A stretch of 64,000 nucleotides of DNA. Source: Ascoidea asiatica. Taxonomy: Eukaryota; Ascomycota; Saccharomycetes; Ascoideales; Ascoideaceae. Shown here piece by piece: positions 21,358 through 31,655 of this stretch. The position numbers were made by a program, and so were the translations under genes. Each line of letters starts with the position of its first letter. Position 1 is the stretch's first letter. The notes below the pieces were generated by a model. It did no database searches and was not told where the DNA came from. It saw nothing but the letters and a program-made list of their open reading frames with translations. The stretch lies in contig BCKQ01000006.1 in assembly GCA_001600695.1 (NCBI GenBank), positions 980,133 through 1,044,132 on the forward strand, in the 5' to 3' direction.

Positions 21358-23148
21358 CTAATAATATTGCCATACAGTACTTGGTAAAACCTCATTCATT
21401 AGATGCCAATGTTTTAGTGCAATTTTATCTTGAAATTCATTTAAACGATTGTTATCTTCAGTTAAAATCATGCCTGGTTTTATTTTTGAAATATCAACTC
21501 TTCTATATTGTAAAGTATTGAATATATGAAATCTTAAGTTTGAGCCATTACATTCTTCTAAAGAAACACTTTTGAAAGACTGAACTTGATAATTATCTTT
21601 GTTTCTGCAAAACATTACATAATTATTTGGATCATCATAATCAACAATATGAGAACTAGCATTTTTGAGAATTGCATCATGAAATATTTCACAATTATAA
21701 ACTTCAGAAATAGTTGAGTATACAGATCTTATAGCTAAAGAATTCAAAGCTCCATAAATATTAACAACTAAAATTCCATCGGATTTTAAAACATTTTTTT
21801 TTATTTTTTCCCAGGCTTCAATAGAATATAAATTTGAAGGTACTAACCCTCCAGAAAAAAAATCATGAATAACCAAAGAATATTTTTTTAATAAATTCAA
21901 GGAATTAATCCAAACATTTGCATCTTGAATTATAATTTCATGTAATTCAGAAGATTTTAAACCAAAATAATCTCTTGAAATTTCGTAAATGACAGGATCA
22001 AGCTCTAAAATACTTGTTTCAAAATTTGAGTCAATAAAACCATTTGCAGCGGAACCAATACCTAACCCGAGTAAAATTACATTTTTTTCTTTAAAAGGAG
22101 GATCGATAATCTTTACAGCTTCTTGTAATATAAAAGTTGAATAAATTGAATCACCTAATTTAGTTTCATTATTCTCTTGATTTAACCAAAGACCACCTAA
22201 TAAAGAGTGATCGACTCTCAAATATCTCATTGGTTGATCATAACGAGATAAGTTTCCTGGATAAAGATCACCAACAACAACTTGACCAGTTATCGAACTT
22301 GTAGAATTATAAATAATTAAATCATCAAAATGGTCTTTTATTGGATGAACTGGAAATTTCTGATTGGAAAACAATTTTAAAGGTTTTTGAAAAAAAAAAT
22401 GAGAAGAAAAAATTAAAATAGTAAGTAATATAGTTGAAAATTTGTCAAAATTTAAATCTAATTTTTTTGAACTTTTTTTTGATTTAAACATAAAAATTGA
22501 AACTGAAATTGAATGAATTATCAGTAAGGTAAAGGATATCTTGAAAAGATCAAAACTATTTAATAAGCGAAATAATAAGAAATACAATAGTACAGCTGAA
22601 AAAAATTGAATCAAGTTCTTTTGGGATTGAATTCCGTTTTGAAATTTAGATAAATATTTAAAAGCAAATATGTATGATGGGATTAATCCAAAAATAAAAG
22701 TGAAAATAACACAACCATAGATGATTTGATCAGTAGAAAAAAAGGAAAGGATTCTATTTACTGAAGATACATTATTTAGAGTTACAACAGAAATTTGATA
22801 GGTAATATTTTTTGAATATAGTTGCGAGATTATTAAGGTAAATGGAATAGGAGTTAAAAAGTCAATAGAGTTTTTGATATCAAGACTTTCTCTTTTAACT
22901 TTTGAATCATTATTCTCATTATTGCTATCATTATTTTTTACCATTTTAATTGAATGTCTTGGATATAGAATCACATAAAGAATATAAACAAAAACAAAAG
23001 CTAAAGGTATATAAGCTGGAGATATTATTTCCGAATAATGGCCAAACAAAGATTTTAAAGAATTAGCTTGGATCATTGTTAAAGAGAATAAACTTGATAA
23101 AACTAAAGTCTCAGACATAATTTGCCTTGAAGATTGTTTTGAAAACAT
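21358..23148 (-). CDS. Polytopic membrane protein with C-terminal spermidine-synthase-like domain
   Basis: This 596-residue protein has two parts. The first roughly 275 residues contain several hydrophobic helices, probably seven or so membrane spans. The rest resembles the Rossmann-type methyltransferase/spermidine-synthase fold: a glycine-rich loop LLGLGIGSA, an acidic strand end SILELDP, a QDANVW strand, and SLVIHDFFSGG where spermidine synthases have a DSSDP-type loop. The aminopropyltransferase signature residues are therefore not obviously conserved, and true polyamine synthesis is doubtful. Membrane proteins of this two-part design occur in fungi, mostly without a known function. The ATG at 23148 is chosen because the first hydrophobic segment follows it closely. 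No transfer signs are seen. Confidence 0.75.
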   Translation of the reverse strand: MFSKQSSRQIMSETLVLSSLFSLTMIQANSLKSLFGHYSEIISPAYIPLAFVFVYILYVILYPRHSIKMVKNNDSNNENNDSKVKRESLDIKNSIDFLTPIPFTLIISQLYSKNITYQISVVTLNNVSSVNRILSFFSTDQIIYGCVIFTFIFGLIPSYIFAFKYLSKFQNGIQSQKNLIQFFSAVLLYFLLFRLLNSFDLFKISFTLLIIHSISVSIFMFKSKKSSKKLDLNFDKFSTILLTILIFSSHFFFQKPLKLFSNQKFPVHPIKDHFDDLIIYNSTSSITGQVVVGDLYPGNLSRYDQPMRYLRVDHSLLGGLWLNQENNETKLGDSIYSTFILQEAVKIIDPPFKEKNVILLGLGIGSAANGFIDSNFETSILELDPVIYEISRDYFGLKSSELHEIIIQDANVWINSLNLLKKYSLVIHDFFSGGLVPSNLYSIEAWEKIKKNVLKSDGILVVNIYGALNSLAIRSVYSTISEVYNCEIFHDAILKNASSHIVDYDDPNNYVMFCRNKDNYQVQSFKSVSLEECNGSNLRFHIFNTLQYRRVDISKIKPGMILTEDNNRLNEFQDKIALKHWHLMNEVLPSTVWQYY

Positions 23149-24503
23149 TTTTTTCAGAATAGCTTTCTTTTAATTTTAATCAGAATTTAAATAACTGAAT
23201 GAATGTATGTGCTTAATTGAAAAATAGCACAATTTTTTATAACAGCAAATTTTTTTTTCATAAAAATTAATATTGAATTGAAAACTTTCTAAATAAAAAG
23301 ACAAAAAAAAAAGTGAAATACATTTCAATTTAAATGATATTTTTCGAAGGCATTTTATTCTAGAAATATAATTATTAACCGGTTTTTTTCGAGATGAATT
23401 TCATTGATGTTGTAGTATTATTGTTCATTTAGTTGATAATTAAGTATTGCTTATTGATGCAATAGGAGAAATGTACAGCACTGTGAAAATATATCTATTG
23501 AAAACACATTCTTCTATTAATCAAGACGTGTGAATAGTTCAGAAGTGATTTAAAACATCTTTTTTTTATCTGAAACAAACCATTTTTTAAGTCCCAATAA
23601 ATATTACGTAATCACCACATAAGCATTTTTGATAACAATGATCAATAAAACTAAAGAAAGTGAACCAAAAAAACGGCGCTCGAAGTTTGAGATCCCATAA
23701 CTCTGGTTCTATGAAAACCCAAAAGATCACGTAATCGGCCACTTAAAAGTTATTTGAAGCAGTACGCAAAATGTACTCCGCGATAGTACCTAAAGCGCGG
23801 AATTCTCGCCAGATTTGAAAATGATTCCAGTGCTATCAGTTCTTTCGGACGTTCCTGGTGAAGTTATTGCACAGAAGTATGCTCAGATAGATAGCGTGAA
23901 GAAAGAGAGAAAGAAGAATAAGATGATCCGAAAATACCAACTGAGACAAAATACAGCGAGGAGCAAGAGGTAAAAAAAGAAAAAGAAATAGAAACAGGAA
24001 ATACAGTAACATTAACTAGAAATGAACATGAAAATGGAAATTGGAATAGACTTAGATAGCTATATAAGATCTTACTGAAGCTGAATGGGTTAATATTCCT
24101 AGGCTATTCTACTGGAGTCGTGATTTTTTGCTCATTATTATCTATAGTGTAAATGATGCTTGATCTCTTATACTGAAATCCTCTTTGGGAAACAATATAT
24201 TGCTTTCTACTTTCATGTAAATTAGAAATAAGGTATTATATTAGATAAGGAATTGTTTACTATTGTATATCAATACTCATTAATATAATATGACAAAGTG
24301 ATTGTAAAGATAATATGATAATTTAGTTGATAACTATGCATATATAAATCTAGCTTCAATTCTTCTCTTTTTTTTCAAAAATATAATGTTCGATCAATAA
24401 CAATCAATTAACTGCTCGATCAATAACTCAATTATTTAACAATTGGTAAAAATTTCAACTGCATTTCATTTAGACTCATATTAATCATCTTTACATAAAA
24501 AAA
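23149..24503. other. Divergent intergenic region with GC-rich island
   Basis: This lies between two divergent genes. A TTACGTAA palindrome is at 23604-23611. A GC-richer island at about 23665-23835 contains short CGCG and GCGC words. A/T-rich sequence follows up to the oxygenase start. I see no gene or RNA motif. Confidence 0.5.
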
Positions 24504-25505
24504 ATGGCTGATACTTCCGAACTTCCTTTAACTTTACCATCTTCTTGGTTCACTAGTAATAAAATTTTAGATATTATAAGAAGTGAAGTTTTATTGAAAG
24601 AATGGTTATATATAGCTCCAATCACTCGTTTTTACAAGTCTAACGGCTCGGAATATGTTCAATATTGTTATGCTAATAAACCGTGTTTTGTTCTTACTGG
24701 TGATTTTTCTTCTTCAACAACTTCAATCAATGCATATCTCGGTGATTATGAAAAAGAAATTTTGCCTTTGAATAGTGATGAATTGAAAATTAATAAAAAA
24801 CTTCAATCTCTTCCACAAATTTCTACTTATATTACAAAAACTGGTTTAGTTTTCATCAATTATCAACAAAATCCTTCAGTTTCTTTAGAAGACCATTTTA
24901 GTAAAGATTTATTCAAGTTAACTGATAATGTAAACTTTTCCAAATTAAAATATAAAAGAACTGTTGTTTATGAAACAAATTACAATTTTCTTACTTTTCT
25001 TGATGGTTACCAAGAATGTCTTCATTGTCAATATACCCACCCGGGTTTAGCAAAAGCTTATGATATGACTTCTTATGAAGTTCAAAATTATAAAAATTTC
25101 TCTCAGCATAAAACTTGTCCACAAACTAATGCTAAAGCCGGTGAAGGTGATGGGTTATTTCTTTATTTTTTTCCAATTTCAACTTTAAGTTTATATGGCG
25201 GTGGAATGAATTGTTTTAGAGTTATTCCTATAAGTAAAAACCGTTCAAAAATGGAAATCGATTTTTACTTTGATGAATCTATTGTAACTGATAAAACAAA
25301 AATGGGTGTCGAGTTTGAAAAATATTTTAATTTTGTTAGACAAGTTCAAACTGAAGATCAATATCTTTGTGAAGATACTCAAAAAAACCTTCAAATTGGT
25401 CTTTATAAAGTCGGTTTTTTGAATCCTGTCAAGGAAAGTGGTGTTCTCTTTTATCAAAATTTGATTCGTGAAAGAGTAGTTAACTTTGTTAAAACGGCTG
25501 CATAA
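24504..25505 (+). CDS. Ring-hydroxylating oxygenase alpha-subunit-like protein lacking the Rieske cluster ligands
   Basis: The 333-residue protein resembles the catalytic domain of Rieske oxygenase alpha subunits and choline-monooxygenase-like enzymes. The mononuclear-iron site is visible as Glu171-Cys-Leu-His174-x4-His179, in the context DGYQECLHC..THPG. A C-terminal TEDQYLCEDTQ stretch resembles the segment holding the third (Asp) ligand. The N-terminal part aligns in character with the region that normally holds the Rieske [2Fe-2S] domain (FVLTGDF ... GLVFINY). However, it contains no histidine at all in the first 130 residues and only two cysteines, so C-x-H...C-x2-H is impossible. The protein is also shorter than usual. 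No in-frame upstream exon is apparent. It may be a pseudo-enzyme, or an oxygenase that receives electrons another way. Confidence 0.8.
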   Translation: MADTSELPLTLPSSWFTSNKILDIIRSEVLLKEWLYIAPITRFYKSNGSEYVQYCYANKPCFVLTGDFSSSTTSINAYLGDYEKEILPLNSDELKINKKLQSLPQISTYITKTGLVFINYQQNPSVSLEDHFSKDLFKLTDNVNFSKLKYKRTVVYETNYNFLTFLDGYQECLHCQYTHPGLAKAYDMTSYEVQNYKNFSQHKTCPQTNAKAGEGDGLFLYFFPISTLSLYGGGMNCFRVIPISKNRSKMEIDFYFDESIVTDKTKMGVEFEKYFNFVRQVQTEDQYLCEDTQKNLQIGLYKVGFLNPVKESGVLFYQNLIRERVVNFVKTAA

Positions 25506-25858
25506 TTAATCTTTCAACTTTATTTTTTTTCGTCTTCCTTTTTACTTAATATTTAAATTTAGACCCATATTCAATAACTAAAATCAAAACTAAAATTCAA
25601 TTTCTTTTTATAATCTTCATAAATTATCTTTTATATCCATTAATATATGCTAACTATACACTTTTATTCATTTATGGCTCTAAGTTACAATGTAAAATAT
25701 GACGTCTAAAATTTAGTTTAATCTTTCGATAATTTAAAAGCCGACATGCAGCTCCGTAAATAGTATAACTAGCAATATCAGTGGCGGTATTGTTTATACT
25801 TTTACCAAGCAGCTTTAATATTATTTGAAATAAAATTTTTTAATTGATTTAAAATTTT

Positions 25859-28800
25859 ATGAAATCTTTAATCAATTACTTAAAAATGAGTCTTTTAGAT
25901 AATATTATTTCTGTTGGAGACAATTTCCCAAATATTACAGAAGTTAATCAAACTACAATCTTGAATTCGACTCAAGATGAGTCCTTTCTTTCATTGACAG
26001 ATGATATAATCCTTTCAATTGATTATAGATTCAATAAGTTTAGCGCTTGTTGCTTAGATATAAGCTCAAGAAGATTATATGTTTTAGAAAACTCTTCTAT
26101 AGTTTTAACTCAAAATGATTACTTAGGAATAGCTGAAGCATTTTTCGAAAATAGTATGTAAATAACTTGCTATTACTTTTTTATTACTGAGGCTAAAAAA
26201 CTGTACTTTTTTTATGATCTTGGGATAACTAACAATACTTTCAAACCAAAAGTTGTGATTCAATTCAAGCCTACTGTTGTTCTCATAGCTACATGTCTCG
26301 ATCCAGTATTTTGTGAAATAGCAAGCAAAGCTGGTAAGCTTCACACCCACTATACCTTTTTGAATATATTTTTTATGCTTAACTAACTTAGCTTAAAGCA
26401 GGAATTTTTCACTGACAAATCAACATTTTTTTTAATTAACTGAAATAGCTGGCAAATTCAATTATTCTTTAAAGATTACACCCAATCACCATTATGCAAA
26501 ATCTGAGGTACTTAAATTATTTGAAGAAATCCTTGATGAAGCAAAAGGAGAATGCGATGAAATATCTAATGAAAATTCATTAACTACATCAAAGTTGAAA
26601 TCTTATTTTGCTATGCTTTCAAATAATCCAGACTACTCGGTGGCTGTATGTATATAACCTGATGAAATTATTCATTATTTGCTTTTATTTTTCAAGCGCT
26701 AGTAACTAATTATTCTATTTTTCTAAAAAAGCTTGGTTGTATTGGCTCCTTATTGTCTATGCTTCAAACCCATATTTTTTTTCAGAATTCCGAAATTAAA
26801 GCATTGAGCTTGATCTCCACTTTTGAAACATTGATTTTGTAAGTTTTACAGTCACTATTTTTTACCTACGATATCAGATAACAAATATTCTAACATATTA
26901 TTCAAGGGAAGATTATATGTTCATCGATCAAAGTACATTATTTGCACTTCAAATTTTTTCAAATCCAAATTACACTCAAATTACTTCGAAAAAAGATAGC
27001 AAAGTAACTGTTTTCGGTACATAATACTTTTTTTTTTAAACATATATTTTATATCAAAAATACTAATGCCATCAATTAGATCTTTTGAATTTTACCGGTT
27101 CAGTTCCAGGGGCTAAGATGCTAAGAAATTGGCTAACAAGACCATTGTCAAATCTTCGGTTAATTGAAGAGAGACATAAATCAATTGAGATTTTTCTGCG
27201 ATCAAATAATTCCGAAACGGTGAAAAAATTGATGAGTTCAATCAAAAATTTGGGAATTATTTCAAAAAACATACTAACTTTACATGCTGGAAAAGCACAA
27301 CTAAGAACCTGGGAGTCGATTTTAAACTTCTTAAATCATTCAATAGAAATTTATGAAACTCTCAACTTTTTACATGGCAGGGAAGAGATTGAAGTTATTC
27401 AAGCTATTATTTCATTGGCTGATGTTGAAACGATCAAAGATCTGGTTGAAACTCTTATTTCAACAATAGATTTTGAAGAATCAATTGAATCAGGGAAAAT
27501 TACTATTGCCAATAAAGTTCATCCTAGATTAGATGAGCTAAGAAATATCTATAATGAAATGGATGATATTCTAAATGATGTTGCCTTGGAGGTTTGTAAA
27601 GTATTTCCAAAAGCTTTTTCGGACTTGATTAATGCCGTTTATATACCACAGCTAGGATATCTTATTTCTGTTTTATATGAAGATAACAATTATTTTGACT
27701 ATATATTTGATGATTGGGAAGAAATTTTTCGAACTACCACCACAGTATATTTTAAGACTGATGCTACAAAAAAAATGGATGATTATTATGGTGATATTTA
27801 TAGTTTGATGTGTGATTGCGAAATTGAGATTTTATATGAACTGCAAATGGTTATTATTGAACAAGAAAAGCTTTTATGCGAGCTTAGCACTTTGTTTGCT
27901 TCTTTAGATTGGTACGACTCACACTCAACTTCTTTTGAAAAAAAAACAAATATATCCTACTAACAGAATTATCTTTATCGTAGTTTTCTTTCTCTATCTA
28001 AGGCTTCTGAAATTTACAATTATTGCAAACCAGAAATGAGTAATAACATCATATTAGATATTAAAGATGGAAGGTAAGAATATTCTTTTACTTTTTAGTT
28101 ATATTTGAAAGCACATTATAAGTTTATTATATTAACTGGCTTTTTTTTAATACTAAGACATCCACTATATGAAACTGTCGTTCCAACATTTGTTCCGAAT
28201 CAAACTTATTTAAATGGTTCCACTAGTGGTGATGATAGGTGGGCAGAAACAGGACACGAAAGAATCTTGTTAGTAACAGGTGCTAATTTCTCTGGAAAAT
28301 CTGTTTATTTAACACAGTGTGCTTTAATTGTCTTCCTTGCTCATATAGGTTGCTTCGTTCCCGCTTCTAAAGCTATTATTGGGTTAACAGATAAAATATT
28401 GACAAGACTGGTATCAAAGGAAAGTGTTTCAAATGCACAAAGCACTTTTTTGATTGATTCTCAGCAAATTTCCAAATCTCTGAATTTGATTACCGAAAGA
28501 AGCCTGCTTATTATTGACGAATTTGGTAAAGGAACAGATATAATAGGTATGTTAAATACTTTTACACATTGAAACTATTTTTGCTTTATTACTAACGTTT
28601 TCTTAGATGGACCTTCTTTATTTGGTTCTGTTCTGAACTATCTTTCGAAATTGAAAAATTGTCCCAGAACTGTTGCTTCCACCCACTTTCACGGTAAGAA
28701 CACCTTCTTTTAAAAAAGGGAATATATTGAAGAATAGTTTGCTTTACTAACCTTTTTAAAAAGAAATTTTTGCCCCTAGTATTATGGGAAATATCAATGG

Positions 28801-29310
28801 TATTCATCATTACCAAATGGAAATTTTGATATCCTTTGATCAAAGCGATCAAAATGAATCTACTGAAAATATAACATATTTGTATCATTTGAAAGAAGGT
28901 ACAATGACAAATAGTTTTGGAATTTAGTAAGTATACTGAAATTTAGGTCTTTTTTTAAATCTTATTTTAGTTTTTGTTCTAACGTTTATTTTAGTTGTGC
29001 AAAAATGTGTGGAATAAAACACACAATAGTCAGAAGAGCACAAGATATATTCACAATGATTGAAAATGGAAAAGATCCGGTCAAAAAATGTTCAGTACTC
29101 ACAGAAAAAGAAGCTAATTCTCTCAATGTTGCAGTAAGTAATATATTCATAAATTTTAGCTGCATGTGCTTTATAAAACCTCTGACTACTAACAATAAAT
29201 TCAAGAAAGTAATTTCGAAAAATTTTTTAAAATGGGATTTTTCAAAAGAAGATCATAAATCAGATATACGCATCAAGGAAAAATTGATTCAATTGACAAA
29301 TGAAAAATAA
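25859..29310 (+). CDS. MSH5: Meiotic MutS homologue Msh5, twelve exons
   Basis: Exons: 25859-26153, 26253-26333, 26449-26645, 26732-26838, 26907-27016, 27080-27911, 27984-28073, 28158-28546, 28607-28693, 28764-28926, 28995-29133 and 29206-29310. They join in consistent phase to 864 residues (855 from the second ATG at 25886). Most introns show GTAAGN or GTATGT donors and TACTAAC-like branch boxes. The product is Msh5, partner of Msh4 in the MutS-gamma clamp that stabilises crossover intermediates. Visible blocks: a clamp/lever start LLNFTGSVPGAKMLRNWLTRP, Walker A GANFSGKS, the IIDEFGKGTD Walker B/signature, ASTHFHE, and GIYCAKMCG near the C-terminus. Walker A reads GAN, as I recall for S. 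cerevisiae Msh5, rather than the GPN of MutS. Exon edges for introns 1 and 2 are the least certain. Confidence 0.92.
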
Positions 29311-29350
29311 TTTCCAGAAAAAGTTAGTGGCTATATATAACATTAAACAT

Positions 29351-31045
29351 TTAGGCAAATTTAATAGATCTTGAAAGATTCTTTTTGATACCAGTTTTCT
29401 CACCTTCATATGACCCTTGTTGCCCAGTGTAAACAGCACGAACACTTTTAAGTTTTTTCTGAGCTTTTTCATATTTCTTTCTCTTTTTAACTCTTGCATT
29501 CCTATTAATTTTATCACGTTTAGGTGTAAGACCCTTATTCTTAAGGATTTGATAATTTATTGCTCTTTTTCCATTTTCTCCTACCATTTCTTGCAATTCA
29601 GATAATTTACCCTCTTTAGCGGCCTTCACAGCCTGAATATGAGCTGTTTTCCTTTGTTCTTTCTTTTCCATTCTTGCCTTTTTAACTAATTCATAAGCAG
29701 AATTGGCAGAATTTATATTATTTGCTTGTTTTTCATCATCAGAATTAAAATCATCTCCATCAAGATCGGCGCCTACACTACTATCTTTCTGACCACGTTT
29801 ACGAGCTTCTTCAGTCAATCTTTGTTGCCTTTCAAAGAAACGCTCTTTATAAGGTAGATCCAAATCCCCAGTAAATTTAATATCTCTTTTGTTTGCTTGT
29901 TGGTCAATTTTAGAAGTATAGAAACGTAAAGATCGCTTATGAGCTTTCTTTTCTTCTGCATCAACATCTGCCATTTCACCTTCCACGAAATCTTGCTGAT
30001 ATACTTGTCTTTTTTGGATTACACGTTTCTTATTTATATCAAATTCTTCATCGGACTCATCGGCTGTAGTAATATCTTGACTGAGTTTAGAAGCCGAAGA
30101 ACTAGAAGAAATTTCCTTATTATTTATTTCTGTATCTTCAATTTCTTTATCTGAATTTTCTATTTCTTTATTTGAATTTTCCAAGTTTTCATCATCAGTT
30201 TTTTTATTTAAAGTTATAAATTCATTGCTATCTTTTACGATAGTAGTATCTTGATTTTGAATAAATGAGTATTCATCAGGCAACTGATCTGCTTGTTTCC
30301 ATACTTCTCTGGCTTTTAATATGCACTCCATTATGGGATGATTTTTCATTGTAAAGTTTTCACCTGTTGATAAATTAGAAATAAATAATGCAAAATAATT
30401 ACTTATTGAGCCAAGATAAGCAGATAAAGCAGTAAATTTAACATCCAGTATTTCATTATTTTCTTTTTTTGAAATTAACCAACTGAGTTTGGGCATAAGG
30501 GATGTTAGTTCAGTAGACATAGGTAAATATTCAGGGAAATTTGATTGAATTACTTTCAATCTTTCTGATTTATCTAATGATGCAAGATTAGTCCAAGGAA
30601 CATTATCTTCAGGTTCTGTTAATTTAGTTGATATTTCAGGAACTTTTTCTGACCATCCTGTTTCTTCTTCATCAAAATAATCTTGTATATTAAGGTTTTG
30701 CCTGTGAGACTTTTCAAGACGAATTGCTTCATCAACCATTCTTTCAGCATCTTCTGGATCTTCAATATCCTCATCATCTTCTGCTCCATAATAATTCTGT
30801 TTTCCTCCCCAATTATCAAGGTCTTCTTCATTATTTATATCGTCTTGATTTTCAGTGAAAAATTCTCGATCATTCTCATTTTCATCTTCAAATTTAAAAT
30901 TTTCATTATCAGATTGACTCGAATCAGAGTCATAATCATTTCTCATTACTTCTTCATCGGAACTTTGTTGTAATAATTCATTTTGACTTACATCATCTTC
31001 AGAATCGGATAAAGGGTCATCTAACATTAACTCTTTTTTATCCAT
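29351..31045 (-). CDS. SAS10: Utp3/Sas10, small-subunit processome protein
   Basis: This 564-residue protein is Sas10 (Utp3), part of the U3 snoRNP/SSU processome needed for 18S rRNA maturation in the nucleolus. The acidic N-terminus, a central Sas10/Utp3/C1D-type region (SWLISKKENNEIL... through the helix with ALSAYLGSISNYFALF), and long charged linkers are present. The diagnostic C-terminal Sas10 domain is at about residues 490-564: RAINYQILKNKGLTPKRDK, then RNARVKKRKKY and a SVRAVYTGQQG.Y.GE.TGI tail. The gene is convergent with MSH5, 40 bp away, and shares a 610-bp upstream region with RPC53. Confidence 0.94.
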   Translation of the reverse strand: MDKKELMLDDPLSDSEDDVSQNELLQQSSDEEVMRNDYDSDSSQSDNENFKFEDENENDREFFTENQDDINNEEDLDNWGGKQNYYGAEDDEDIEDPEDAERMVDEAIRLEKSHRQNLNIQDYFDEEETGWSEKVPEISTKLTEPEDNVPWTNLASLDKSERLKVIQSNFPEYLPMSTELTSLMPKLSWLISKKENNEILDVKFTALSAYLGSISNYFALFISNLSTGENFTMKNHPIMECILKAREVWKQADQLPDEYSFIQNQDTTIVKDSNEFITLNKKTDDENLENSNKEIENSDKEIEDTEINNKEISSSSSASKLSQDITTADESDEEFDINKKRVIQKRQVYQQDFVEGEMADVDAEEKKAHKRSLRFYTSKIDQQANKRDIKFTGDLDLPYKERFFERQQRLTEEARKRGQKDSSVGADLDGDDFNSDDEKQANNINSANSAYELVKKARMEKKEQRKTAHIQAVKAAKEGKLSELQEMVGENGKRAINYQILKNKGLTPKRDKINRNARVKKRKKYEKAQKKLKSVRAVYTGQQGSYEGEKTGIKKNLSRSIKFA

Positions 31046-31655
31046 TTTTTTTAAAAAAAAAATTTGTAGATATTATATTTTATTCTTCAAATTTTTTTTA
31101 TAATATTGACTACTTATAGTAGGTATAAATAAACTTTTAATAATTATTTATAAACGGATGAGCTATAGATTTAGAGCATTAATCTTTCAAATATTATTTC
31201 GATACTAATATTAGCAAATTTTTGTTGAATTGAAAACTTAAATTGAAATGTTTTTATGATTTTAATCTTTTATAAAACTACTGACGTTTTTTCAAATTTG
31301 AAATTTTAAAATATGTTTATTTTTTCAAAATAATTAAAATATTTTTGAAAAATATTTTTTCCGGGTAAGCTTTAAGTACCATTAGTTTGGAAACGAAAAA
31401 AAAATGAGATGTGGGTGCAGGATGTTAGAGCCTGGAAGTAAGCAAAGAGAATAAAATAAACTTACTAGGAGTGAAATCCAAAGTTGAAAGATCAAATAAA
31501 TTGAAGGTAAATATTAACAGATGAAATTAAATAATAAAATTATATAATAAAAGTAAGTGATAAGATTGAATAATAAAGTAAAGTCATTGTTTGGGTAATT
31601 AACAACTGTAAATACTAATACTTCGGTGGTGAAATATAGAAAGAATAATCTTACA
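31046..31655. promoter_or_regulatory. Shared divergent promoter of SAS10 and RPC53
   Basis: It contains a match to the Reb1-type site CCGGGTAA at 31361-31368 and a PAC-like GATGAG core at 31157-31162. Several AAAATTTT-like stretches resemble the RRPE element found upstream of ribosome-biogenesis genes. The pairing of an rRNA-processing gene with a Pol III subunit fits a joint growth-related control. These assignments are by eye from known S. cerevisiae motifs. Confidence 0.5.

Noticed and set aside
26154-26252. An alternative 3' splice site for MSH5 intron 1 at the GAG near 26191
   Set aside because: It would leave exon 2 out of phase, with an immediate stop. The acceptor at 26252 follows a TAACTAAC box and keeps phase.
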